From: PALSA-1006 sp036171275 | GTDB taxonomy: Bacteria > Pseudomonadota > Gammaproteobacteria > Burkholderiales > Gallionellaceae | Direction: 5' to 3' | Assembly: GCA_036171275.1 (NCBI GenBank) | Contig: JAVHQT010000017.1 | Span: 1-56,106, forward strand | DNA: 56,106 nt | Shown: one piece after another, positions 26,158 through 33,520 of the stretch | Position numbering within the stretch: the first letter of the stretch is position 1 | How the letters are laid out: the number at the start of each line of letters is the position of its first letter | The notes under the pieces: model-generated | Databases searched by the model: none | Told to the model about the DNA's origin: nothing | The model's input: only the letters and a program-made list of their open reading frames with translations | Program-made: the position numbers and the translations under genes

Positions 26158-27330
26158 ATGCTCCATGCAACCTCGACTTTGCTGCTAATCGGCGCATTGT
26201 CTGCGCCGGCAATGGCTGCCGAACCTGACTCGCGCGCAATGGAAATACTCCTGGCGAAAAGCTTGCAATCTATTAGCAACAACCGACTGGATCTCGCCTT
26301 AAGTCAAGTCGATTCGCTCCTCAGCATCAATCCTAATTTCAAATTAGCACAGTTGGTTCGGGGTGATTTGCTACTCGCTCGTACTCAAGCACTGAACAGT
26401 TTTGGCAGTGCGCCCAACGCCCCGCGCGATCAACTCAATGACTTTCGCGAAGAAGCGCGTGCCCGTCTGCAGCGCGTGCAACAAGTTCAGCCAATTGGTC
26501 GCACGCCTAAATATCTGTGGCAACTTGATTCACAACAACGCTACATTATCGTAGTCGATACCAGCAAATCAACGTTGTATCTCTACGAAAACGCCAACGG
26601 CAAGCCGCGTTATGTCACCGATTTTTATATCAGCGTCGGCAAAAAAGGCATTGGCAAGGTTTCCGAAGGTGACCAGCGCACCCCGCTCGGTGTGTATTTT
26701 GTCAATGGTAAATTACCGCGAAATAAGCTTCCCGCTTTTTATGGCCCCGATGCTTATCCGATTAGCTATCCCAACGAATGGGATCAACGCCAAGGGCGCG
26801 ATGGCCACGGAATTTGGTTGCACGGCACGCCAAACGATACCTATAGCCGCCCCCCTAAAGCGAGCAATGGCTGCGTGGTATTAACCAATCGAGACTTACT
26901 CAAACTGGGCAAACTCTTACAAATCGGGCTCACACCGGTAATTATCACCAGCAAAATGGACTGGAGTGATGAGGCAGATCAACAAGAGCGCCATTCCCTC
27001 ATGCAAGCACTCGAACAATGGCGAACAGATTGGAGTAGTCGTAATGTTGATGCTTTCTTAGCGCATTACGCCAACGATTTTTCTGCAGGCAAGGTTAAAT
27101 TAACCGAATTTTCACAACAAAAACGCCAAGTTAACGCCAGTAAATCTTGGGTAAAAGTCAAGCTGACCGAATTGAGCGTTTTTGCATATCCCAATCAATC
27201 CAATTTGGTTGTGGTTAATTTTGAGCAAGATTACAGTAGCAATAATCTTTCTAATAAAATGAAAAAACGCCAATACTGGCTCAAACGCTATAATCAATGG
27301 CAGATTATTTACGAAGGTTCTGTTAAGTAA
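26158..27330 (+). CDS. L,D-transpeptidase (YkuD) with C-terminal NTF2/SnoaL-like domain
   Basis: The 390-aa exported enzyme has a signal peptide (MLHATSTLLLIGALSAPAMA), a helical region that may be TPR-like, and the YkuD catalytic domain (about residues 125-265). HGIWLHGTPN and SNGCVVLTN supply the His and nucleophilic Cys. It should form 3-3 peptidoglycan cross-links or attach proteins to the wall. Its last 110 residues (EQWRTDWSSRNVDAFLAHYA) are similar to the end of the preceding TPR protein. ATG 26158 follows the previous stop by 3 nt; TTG 26155 is also in frame. Confidence 0.9.
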   Translation: MLHATSTLLLIGALSAPAMAAEPDSRAMEILLAKSLQSISNNRLDLALSQVDSLLSINPNFKLAQLVRGDLLLARTQALNSFGSAPNAPRDQLNDFREEARARLQRVQQVQPIGRTPKYLWQLDSQQRYIIVVDTSKSTLYLYENANGKPRYVTDFYISVGKKGIGKVSEGDQRTPLGVYFVNGKLPRNKLPAFYGPDAYPISYPNEWDQRQGRDGHGIWLHGTPNDTYSRPPKASNGCVVLTNRDLLKLGKLLQIGLTPVIITSKMDWSDEADQQERHSLMQALEQWRTDWSSRNVDAFLAHYANDFSAGKVKLTEFSQQKRQVNASKSWVKVKLTELSVFAYPNQSNLVVVNFEQDYSSNNLSNKMKKRQYWLKRYNQWQIIYEGSVK

Positions 27331-27331
27331 C

Positions 27332-27931
27332 ATGTTGATTATAATAAGAAATTTTTTTGCTTTTCTGCTTGCGGTGCTGTGCGTTTTGCCCGCCAATGCA
27401 GCATCCTCACGCGCACATTTAGGAGAATTAATAATGGTTAAACTTCATACCAATCACGGCGTCATTACTTTGCAACTGGATGCAGAGAAAGCACCCAATA
27501 CGGTCAGTAATTTTTTGGATTACGTAAACGCCGGCTTTTATAGCAACACTGTTTTCCATCGCGTGATTGATGGCTTTATGATTCAAGGGGGCGGTTTTGA
27601 ACCTGGAATGAAACAAAAAGCGGTCAATGCGCCGATTAAAAATGAAGCCGACAATGGACTTGAAAATGATATGTATACCATTGCAATGGCACGCACCAGC
27701 GACCCTCATTCTGCCACCGCCCAGTTCTTCATCAATATCAAAAATAATCGCTTTCTAAATCACACCGCGCCGGATAGCCAAGGTTGGGGCTATTGCGTAT
27801 TTGGGAAAGTCATTGAAGGAATGGATGTTGTTGATGCCATCAAGAAAGTTAAAACGAGCTCGAAGTCTGGGCATCAAGACGTTCCAACCGAAGACGTCAT
27901 TATTCTCAAAGCGGAAGTCGTCAGCCAGTAA
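27332..27931 (+). CDS. ppiB: Cyclophilin-type peptidyl-prolyl isomerase with two possible starts
   Basis: The cyclophilin core has VFHRVIDGFMIQGGGFEPGM, the short SATAQFFINIKNN and WGYCVFGKVIEGMDVVD. From ATG 27332 it carries a signal-peptide-like start (MLIIIRNFFAFLLAVLCVLPANAA), predicting a periplasmic form. In frame, ATG 27434 (MVKLHTNHGVITLQLD) is the typical cytosolic PpiB start and is preceded by AGGAGA eight bases upstream, the best ribosome site in the area. Both products may be made, or the upstream extension may be a recent acquisition. The first codons overlap a copy of the dispersed AT-rich element. Confidence 0.9.
   Translation: MLIIIRNFFAFLLAVLCVLPANAASSRAHLGELIMVKLHTNHGVITLQLDAEKAPNTVSNFLDYVNAGFYSNTVFHRVIDGFMIQGGGFEPGMKQKAVNAPIKNEADNGLENDMYTIAMARTSDPHSATAQFFINIKNNRFLNHTAPDSQGWGYCVFGKVIEGMDVVDAIKKVKTSSKSGHQDVPTEDVIILKAEVVSQ
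27335..27343 (+). repeat. Dispersed element core in the cyclophilin signal peptide (TTGATTATA)
   Basis: The context TAACATGTTGATTATAATAA then GAAATTTTTTT matches the core and T-rich tail of other copies. It encodes residues 2-4 (LII) of the longer protein form. Confidence 0.55.
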
Positions 27932-27955
27932 GTTATTTGCGATGAAGTAGCAACT

Positions 27956-28684
27956 ATGAAATTCAGCCTTTTTATTTCTGATCTTCATTTACGCGCAACG
28001 GGTCGAAAAACGATCCGTTTGTTTCGTGACTTTATTCAAAATACTGCGCCGCACGCTGAAGCGTTATATATTTTGGGTGATTTATTCGAATACTGGGCGG
28101 GAGACGACGACTTAGAAACTGTATTTCACCGGCAGATAACCGATGATTTATGGCAGCTAAGTAAGTCAAATACCCGCCTATTTCTCATGCACGGCAACCG
28201 CGATTTTCTGATGAGCCAAGGATTGGCAGAAGCATGTGAAGCCACCTTTCTACCAGACCCTTTTCTGCTTGATTTATACGGCAGACCCACATTGCTAACC
28301 CACGGCGATACGCTTTGCACGGACGATTTGGCTTATCAGGATTTTAGAAGCCAAGTGCGACAAGCCAGTTGGCAAGCCCAATTTCTGGCGCAACCGCTCG
28401 CAGTGCGAAAAAAACAAATTGCGGCTATTCGCGTTGAAAGTCAGTCTGCAAAAAAATCCAAGTCAACTAGTATTATGGATGTTAACTTACAAGCCGTGCA
28501 TAAATTACTGGAAAAGCATCAGTATCCACAAATAATTCATGGCCACACCCATCGTCAAGGGCATCATTTGCACCATTTCAACGATCACAGCTGTGATCGT
28601 TGGGTTTTAGGTGACTGGGATAGCCGAGCCAATGCCTTACGCTGCAGCACAGAGGGCGTGGATTGGCAAAGCTTGTCAAACTAA
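27956..28684 (+). CDS. lpxH: UDP-2,3-diacylglucosamine diphosphatase
   Basis: LpxH cleaves UDP-2,3-diacylglucosamine to lipid X in lipid A synthesis at the inner membrane. The 242-aa metallophosphatase has FISDLHLRA, GDLFEYWAGDDD, MHGNRDFLM, LTHGDTLCTDD and GHTHRQGHH, the full Mn-binding set. The pairing with a cyclophilin gene is common in proteobacteria. Its stop overlaps the convergent hemB stop by 4 bp. Confidence 0.95.
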   Translation: MKFSLFISDLHLRATGRKTIRLFRDFIQNTAPHAEALYILGDLFEYWAGDDDLETVFHRQITDDLWQLSKSNTRLFLMHGNRDFLMSQGLAEACEATFLPDPFLLDLYGRPTLLTHGDTLCTDDLAYQDFRSQVRQASWQAQFLAQPLAVRKKQIAAIRVESQSAKKSKSTSIMDVNLQAVHKLLEKHQYPQIIHGHTHRQGHHLHHFNDHSCDRWVLGDWDSRANALRCSTEGVDWQSLSN

Positions 28685-29682
28685 GACTTTAGCCACTTGG
28701 CCGCATCCAAGGCAAAATAAGTCAAAATTCCATCTGCTCCTGCGCGCTTAAAGGCAAGCAGTGATTCCATTACGCAGGCTTTTTCTTCCAACCAACCATT
28801 TTGCGCAGCCGCTTTTAACATGGCGTATTCGCCACTCACTTGATAGACGAAAGTTGGAGCTTTAAATTCATCTTTTACGCGGCGGACGATGTCTAAATAA
28901 GGCATTCCAGGCTTAACCATCACCATGTCCGCGCCCTCTTGTAAATCCAAACCTACCTCCCACAAGGCTTCGTCAGAATTTGCCGGATCCATTTGGTACG
29001 TATATTTATTTCCTTTACCCAAGTTAGCACTCGAACCCACCGCATCTCGAAAGGGTCCATAAAAACTGGAGGCGTATTTGGCGGAATATGCCATGATGCG
29101 GGTGTGAATATGTCCGTTAGCATCCAGCGCTGCCCGTACCGCGCCAATGCGACCATCCATCATGTCAGAAGGCGCCACAATATCAGCACCTGCCGCCGCA
29201 TGGCATTGAGCTTGGCGCGTCAGCACCGCGATTGTTTCATCATTCAACACGTAGCCACTTGCGTCAATCAGCCCATCTTGTCCGTGACTAGTGTAAGGAT
29301 CGAGCGCGACGTCAGTCATAATGCCCAGCTCCGGAAACTCCTGCTTCAGCGCGGCGACAACACGAGGAACCAAACCCGCGAGGTTAAACGCCTCCTCTGC
29401 ACCCAGGCTTTTTAATGGCGCTTCAATTACGGGAAAAATCGCCATCACTGGCACGCCTAACCGCAGGCACTGCTCGGCATCGTAGCGCAATTTATCTAAA
29501 GTTTTGCGCTGAACGCCTGGCATGGACTTTACCTCTTCGACTTTATTTACCCCATCCAGCACAAAAACTGGATAAATAAAATCATTTGGTGTAAGTACAT
29601 GCTCACGCATTAAGTCACGTGAAAATTGATCGTGACGCATCCGACGCATCCGTTTATTGGGATAGTTTGCGAGTGTTTGCAT
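28681..29682 (-). CDS. hemB: Delta-aminolevulinic acid dehydratase (porphobilinogen synthase)
   Basis: HemB condenses two 5-aminolevulinate molecules to porphobilinogen. The 333-aa protein has both Schiff-base lysines (MAYSAKYASSFYGPFRDA; MVKPGMPYLDI). The metal site reads VALDPYTSHGQDG, the aspartate form without the zinc cysteine triad, which suggests a Mg-type or metal-light active site. AGGAG lies five bases upstream of ATG. The gene faces away from a predicted small RNA that starts just upstream. Confidence 0.96.
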   Translation of the reverse strand: MQTLANYPNKRMRRMRHDQFSRDLMREHVLTPNDFIYPVFVLDGVNKVEEVKSMPGVQRKTLDKLRYDAEQCLRLGVPVMAIFPVIEAPLKSLGAEEAFNLAGLVPRVVAALKQEFPELGIMTDVALDPYTSHGQDGLIDASGYVLNDETIAVLTRQAQCHAAAGADIVAPSDMMDGRIGAVRAALDANGHIHTRIMAYSAKYASSFYGPFRDAVGSSANLGKGNKYTYQMDPANSDEALWEVGLDLQEGADMVMVKPGMPYLDIVRRVKDEFKAPTFVYQVSGEYAMLKAAAQNGWLEEKACVMESLLAFKRAGADGILTYFALDAAKWLKS

Positions 29683-29699
29683 TGCAACTCCTAAAAAAA

Positions 29700-29728
29700 T
29701 TAACGTTTAACTGGAACTATTTTATAAC
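29700..29728 (+). promoter_or_regulatory. Predicted sigma-70 promoter for the small RNA
   Basis: TTAACG (29700-29705) and TATAAC (29723-29728) are separated by exactly 17 bp and match the consensus at 4 and 5 positions. Transcription would start near 29734-29736. Confidence 0.6.
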
Positions 29729-29733
29729 TAGGC

Positions 29734-29850
29734 ACTCAGATTCAGAGTGCAGTGAGAACTGCTCCCCGTTTCTCCTCCCTGAGCGGGTGTCTTAACCATA
29801 AGCGTTGAGACTTTATGCCACTACCCCCCCTTGGTTAGTGGCATTTTTTT
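29734..29850 (+). ncRNA. Predicted small regulatory RNA with anti-Shine-Dalgarno loop
   Basis: No protein frame fits this stretch, yet it has a promoter, ordered hairpins and a terminator. Around the start, GCACTC-AGATTCA-GAGTGC (29732-29750) can form a 6-bp hairpin. Next, GCTC/GAGC or CCCG/CGGG closes a loop holding TTTCTCCTCCCT (29769-29780), complementary to strong ribosome-binding sites. A third hairpin, GTCTTAAC/GTTGAGAC (29789-29811), precedes the terminator. Exposed CCUCC loops are known in trans-acting sRNAs that block translation starts. I do not recognise a named family. It is divergent from hemB. Confidence 0.6.
29815..29850 (+). terminator. Rho-independent terminator of the predicted small RNA
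   Basis: A perfect 9-bp stem ATGCCACTA / TAGTGGCAT (29815-29823, 29836-29844) encloses a C-rich loop and runs into seven T residues. The T run is on the plus strand only, so it cannot serve the flanking minus-strand genes. Confidence 0.82.
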
Positions 29851-30102
29851 ACCCTATAAACCGCTATTTAACAAAATGTTGTGTGCGTCCATCGTAGCGC
29901 AGGGCAAGTCGTGTTGAAGAATACGTGTCATTCCATTCCAAGCAGGAACAACACCCCTGTGCTGCGATGAACGCCCCCTACGCTCGGGAACAACTCAATC
30001 AAAGGGTAAGCGTGCGTAAAATACTCAATCCCTATCTATTCATTTCCTTGCCGCCTTTAACGAGCGACATCTGCGGTTTGAGCTTTATTGATATTCATCA
30101 AA
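29851..30102. other. Intergenic stretch without recognised features
   Basis: About 250 bp lie between the small-RNA terminator and the end of engB. I see no convincing gene, hairpin or repeat. A 67-codon frame (29925-30128) has no ribosome site and low-complexity content. Confidence 0.5.
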
Positions 30103-30696
30103 TCATGCCGCCAACCAAGCTGCAATGACCGCTTCTGCCTCTTCCGTTCCTTGCTTTTTTAAGCTAGAAAAAAGTTGCACCGAGCAAAATGGGAAGTGTT
30201 CTGCAATATACGCAGTCACCTCACGTACAGTTTGAGTGGCTTGTTGACGACTGAGCTTGTCGGACTTGGTCAGCAAAATGTGCACGGGCTTTTGTGTATT
30301 GGCAAACCAAGTCAGCATTTGCTCATCCAGTGCTGTCATGGGATGACGCGAATCCATAATTACCACCAAACCGCACAGCGCCGCTCGTGTCTGCAAATAC
30401 GCGTTGAGCAGTTCTTCCCAATGTCGTTGCACATCAGGCGGTACTTTGGCGTATCCGTAGCCAGGCAAATCCACCAGAAAATTATTTTCTCCCAAGGAAA
30501 AATAATTTAAATGCTGAGTTCGACCCGGTGTTTTACTGGTATAAGCCAGCCGCACATGATTCGCCAAGGTATTAATTGCACTGGATTTTCCAGCGTTTGA
30601 GCGTCCAACAAACGCAACCTCTTTGCCGCCGTGTAAAGGTAAATCTTTAATATGATTAACTGTTGTATAAAAAGTCGCTTGTGAAAAAAGTCCCAT
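30103..30696 (-). CDS. engB: Ribosome-assembly GTPase EngB/YsxC
   Basis: EngB is a small GTPase needed for maturation of the 50S subunit. The roughly 197-aa protein has the P-loop VGRSNAGKSSAINTL, TPGRTQHLNYF, DLPGYGYAKVP and LLTKSDKLSR. ATG 30696 shares its A with the hemL TAA stop (TAATG), a typical coupled start. Another ATG three codons earlier (30705), inside hemL, is possible. Confidence 0.93.
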   Translation of the reverse strand: MGLFSQATFYTTVNHIKDLPLHGGKEVAFVGRSNAGKSSAINTLANHVRLAYTSKTPGRTQHLNYFSLGENNFLVDLPGYGYAKVPPDVQRHWEELLNAYLQTRAALCGLVVIMDSRHPMTALDEQMLTWFANTQKPVHILLTKSDKLSRQQATQTVREVTAYIAEHFPFCSVQLFSSLKKQGTEEAEAVIAAWLAA

Positions 30697-31979
30697 TATT
30701 TCCATGCCGCGAAAATTTTATCTGCGGCGGCGATAGTTGCGGCAATATCTGCTTCGCTATGCGCAGCGGAAACAAAACCGGCCTCAAATGCTGAGGGAGC
30801 GAAATAAATACCCTCGTCTAACATCGCATGAAAGAAGCGGTTAAATGCGTCCTTGTCGCTTGCCATCACCTCCGCATAGCAAGTCGGTGGCGTAGCTCTA
30901 AAATACAACCCCATCATGCCACCGACAGATTGTGCACAAAAAGCAATCTTGTGTTTTTGTGCAACTGCGGTCAAATCTTGTGTCAGTTTCGTTGCTAATT
31001 GGGCTAGTCGTTCATAAAAACCAGGGGCTTGCACCAACTTCAGCGTGGCCAAACCGGCTGCGACCGCTATCGGATTACCCGATAAAGTCCCCGCTTGATA
31101 CACCCCTCCCAGCGGTGCCAAACATTGCATAATGTCGCGCCGCCCCCCAAAGGCGGCTGCCGGCAAGCCGCCACCCATAACCTTACCCAAGGTCACTAAA
31201 TCGGGTTTGATGCCGTAAAAGCCTTGCGCCCCTTGCAGGCTTACGCGAAAACCAGTCATCACCTCATCCAGAATCAGTACCGCACCGTATTGCGTGCACA
31301 CCTGACGCAAGGCATCTAAAAAGTCGCGCTTAGGCGTGACTAGATTCATATTTCCTGCCACGGGTTCAACAATCACAGCGGCAATTTCGCTACCCGATTC
31401 TGCAAAGTATTTTTCTAAACTTTGCGCATTGTTGTATTCCAAGACCGTGGTCAGTGCCGCGATTTCATAAGGCACGCCAGATGAACTCGGTTGACCGAAA
31501 GTGAGCGCACCCGAGCCCGCTTTAACCAGCAAGCCATCGGAATGCCCGTGGTAACAGCCTTCAAATTTGACAATGCGCGAACGCCCGGTGAAGCCACGCG
31601 CCAAGCGGATTGCCGACATGGTTGCTTCTGTCCCTGAACTCACCATTCTTACCATTTCCATGCTCGGCAAAAGTCGGCACAATTGTTCTGCAATGGCTAA
31701 TTCGCCTGCTGTCGGTGCGCCAAAACCCAGCCCTTGCGCGGCGGCATCCTGCACCGCCTTCACCACGTCAGGATGACAATGTCCAGCAATCATTGGCCCC
31801 CAAGAGCCCACGTAATCAATGTATTTTTTATCGTCCGCATCCCAAACATAGGCGCCTTGCCCACGTTTAAAAAACAGCGGAGTGCCGCCAACCGAACGAA
31901 AGGCCCGCACCGGTGAATTCACCCCGCCGGGAATAAGTTTTTGAGATTGATCAAACAGCTGCTGGTTATGCGATGTCAT
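30696..31979 (-). CDS. hemL: Glutamate-1-semialdehyde 2,1-aminomutase
   Basis: HemL makes 5-aminolevulinate, the substrate of the nearby HemB, by the C5 route. The 427-aa PLP enzyme starts with LIPGGVNSPVRAFRSVGGTP and carries the cofactor Asp in LILDEVMTGFRV and Lys in TLGKVMGGGLPAAAFGG. Start and stop overlap with thiE (4 bp) and engB, so thiD-thiE-hemL-engB form a tightly packed minus-strand operon. Confidence 0.97.
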   Translation of the reverse strand: MTSHNQQLFDQSQKLIPGGVNSPVRAFRSVGGTPLFFKRGQGAYVWDADDKKYIDYVGSWGPMIAGHCHPDVVKAVQDAAAQGLGFGAPTAGELAIAEQLCRLLPSMEMVRMVSSGTEATMSAIRLARGFTGRSRIVKFEGCYHGHSDGLLVKAGSGALTFGQPSSSGVPYEIAALTTVLEYNNAQSLEKYFAESGSEIAAVIVEPVAGNMNLVTPKRDFLDALRQVCTQYGAVLILDEVMTGFRVSLQGAQGFYGIKPDLVTLGKVMGGGLPAAAFGGRRDIMQCLAPLGGVYQAGTLSGNPIAVAAGLATLKLVQAPGFYERLAQLATKLTQDLTAVAQKHKIAFCAQSVGGMMGLYFRATPPTCYAEVMASDKDAFNRFFHAMLDEGIYFAPSAFEAGFVSAAHSEADIAATIAAADKIFAAWK

Positions 31980-32617
31980 AGTGCACCTTTTTGGATAAGT
32001 GTTGAAAATTGTTGTGCTGAGATTTGTGGTTGCTTGGTTTCAAAGATTGCCGAAATGACCGCCAGCGCATCTGCTCCTGCGGCCAGTAAGCTTGCGGCAT
32101 TGTCCTGTGTAATACCGCCAATGGCGACTAAGGGCTTTGAAAATTCATGCCGCGCCCAACGCAAAATTTCCGGCTCGGCGCGCGCGGCCTTCGGTTTTAT
32201 TAAAGACGGGAAAAAAGCCCCAAATGCCAAATAATCTGCACCTTGCGTGACTGCGGCACGGGCTAAATCAGTGCGATTGTAACAAGATGCACCAATGAGT
32301 TTGTTTGCACCCAAACAGTGACGTGCTCTGGCAACACTGCCATCCTCTCCGCCCAGATGCACACCATCAGCATCGACTTCGGCTGCCAAAGTCGGATGGT
32401 CGTTAATCAGATAAAGCACACCCCATTCACGTGTTATTTTTCTTAGCATAAGTGCTTGATTATAAAGCATATTTTGATTTGCTTTTTTATTTCGATATTG
32501 CAGCACACTCGCACCGCCTGCTAACACTTGACGGACTTTTTCATATAAGTATTCGCTATTTAATTCATCTGGTGTAATGGCATATAGCCCTTTAATGACG
32601 GGTGATTTTGAGATCAC
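31976..32617 (-). CDS. thiE: Thiamine-phosphate synthase
   Basis: ThiE joins HMP-PP and THZ-P to give thiamine phosphate. Signatures are GLYAITPDEL, ASVLQYRNKKAN, LINDHPTLAAEVDADGVHLGGED, GASCYNRTDLARAA, and the C-terminal VAIGGITQDNA. GTG 32617 is preferred as start (213 aa): it has GAGGAGG nine bases upstream, lying within the acidic tail codons of thiD. A start at 32647 would overlap thiD by 56 bp and has no better site. A dispersed repeat copy lies inside the gene (32449-32464). Confidence 0.9.
   Translation of the reverse strand: MISKSPVIKGLYAITPDELNSEYLYEKVRQVLAGGASVLQYRNKKANQNMLYNQALMLRKITREWGVLYLINDHPTLAAEVDADGVHLGGEDGSVARARHCLGANKLIGASCYNRTDLARAAVTQGADYLAFGAFFPSLIKPKAARAEPEILRWARHEFSKPLVAIGGITQDNAASLLAAGADALAVISAIFETKQPQISAQQFSTLIQKGAL
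32449..32464 (+). repeat. Dispersed element copy inside thiE (TAAGTGCTTGATTATA)
   Basis: This copy is within coding sequence, opposite to thiE, where it encodes LYNQALM. The 16-mer and the next two bases are identical to the copy at 14363. Confidence 0.7.
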
Positions 32618-33449
32618 TTTCTTCGTCCTCCTCGTCGTCGTCATCATCGCGTGCCCAAAATAGACGGTCTGGAATATATTGCCCCATGCCAGGACGGAAA
32701 CCCCACTTTAGCGCTTCCCACGTATATTCTTGCGCTTCGCGTACTGCCTCATCCATCGGCACGCCATTTGCCAATAAGGCCGCCAGTGCCGAGGCTAAAG
32801 TGCAGCCTGACCCATGGTAACTACCGGGTAGTCGCGGCCAACTATCGCTGCGCACCACGCCACGTTCACCATATAAGGTATTGATTACTTTGAGAGAATT
32901 TTCATGTGTCCCGGTGATTAGTACATATTCACATCCTAAACGCAAAATTCTTTTTGAGCATTCAGCGAGATTGGGATTATCGGCCTCGTTCTCTTCATCG
33001 ATGACCAAGCGGCGCGCTTCGATGCTATTGGGCGTCAGAATCGTCGTTTGCGGCAACAGCAAGTCTCGTATGGCAGCTAGCATCTCATCGCTAGACAATT
33101 CATCCCCACGTCCTGATGCCAGAACCGGATCGAACACCAATGGAATGTTGGGATAATCAGCCATAATTTCTGCCACCGCAGCCACGTTTTCGACACTGCC
33201 TAGCAATCCGATTTTGAACGCCGCAACCGGCATATCTTCCAATACAGTGCGTGCTTGGTCGATCACCCATTCTGCTTCCATCGGCTGAACGTCGTCCACA
33301 CCCCGGGTATCTTGAACGGTAATCGCGGTGACGACAGACAGTGAATGGCAGCCCATGCTGGCGATCGTTAAAATATCGGCTTGCATTCCTGCGCCACCAC
33401 TAGGATCGGTAGCGGAAAAGGTCAGCACAATTGGAGGGGTTTCAGACAT
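32592..33449 (-). CDS. thiD: Hydroxymethylpyrimidine/phosphomethylpyrimidine kinase
   Basis: ThiD phosphorylates HMP twice on the way to thiamine. The 285-aa ribokinase-fold enzyme has VLTFSATDPSGGAGMQADIL at the start, DPVLASGRGD, LTPNSIEARRL and the anion-hole sequence GSYHGSGCTLASALAA. An acidic run of Asp/Glu (about residues 267-277) extends past the usual end of the family, and its codons include the likely ribosome site for thiE. Confidence 0.95.
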   Translation of the reverse strand: MSETPPIVLTFSATDPSGGAGMQADILTIASMGCHSLSVVTAITVQDTRGVDDVQPMEAEWVIDQARTVLEDMPVAAFKIGLLGSVENVAAVAEIMADYPNIPLVFDPVLASGRGDELSSDEMLAAIRDLLLPQTTILTPNSIEARRLVIDEENEADNPNLAECSKRILRLGCEYVLITGTHENSLKVINTLYGERGVVRSDSWPRLPGSYHGSGCTLASALAALLANGVPMDEAVREAQEYTWEALKWGFRPGMGQYIPDRLFWARDDDDDEEDEESDLKITRH

Positions 33450-33520
33450 AATTTATCGCGTTTTTTAGACTTATATTCGGGGGCGCAATTCTAACTGAAT
33501 CAAGCTGATTGACAAGGCAA

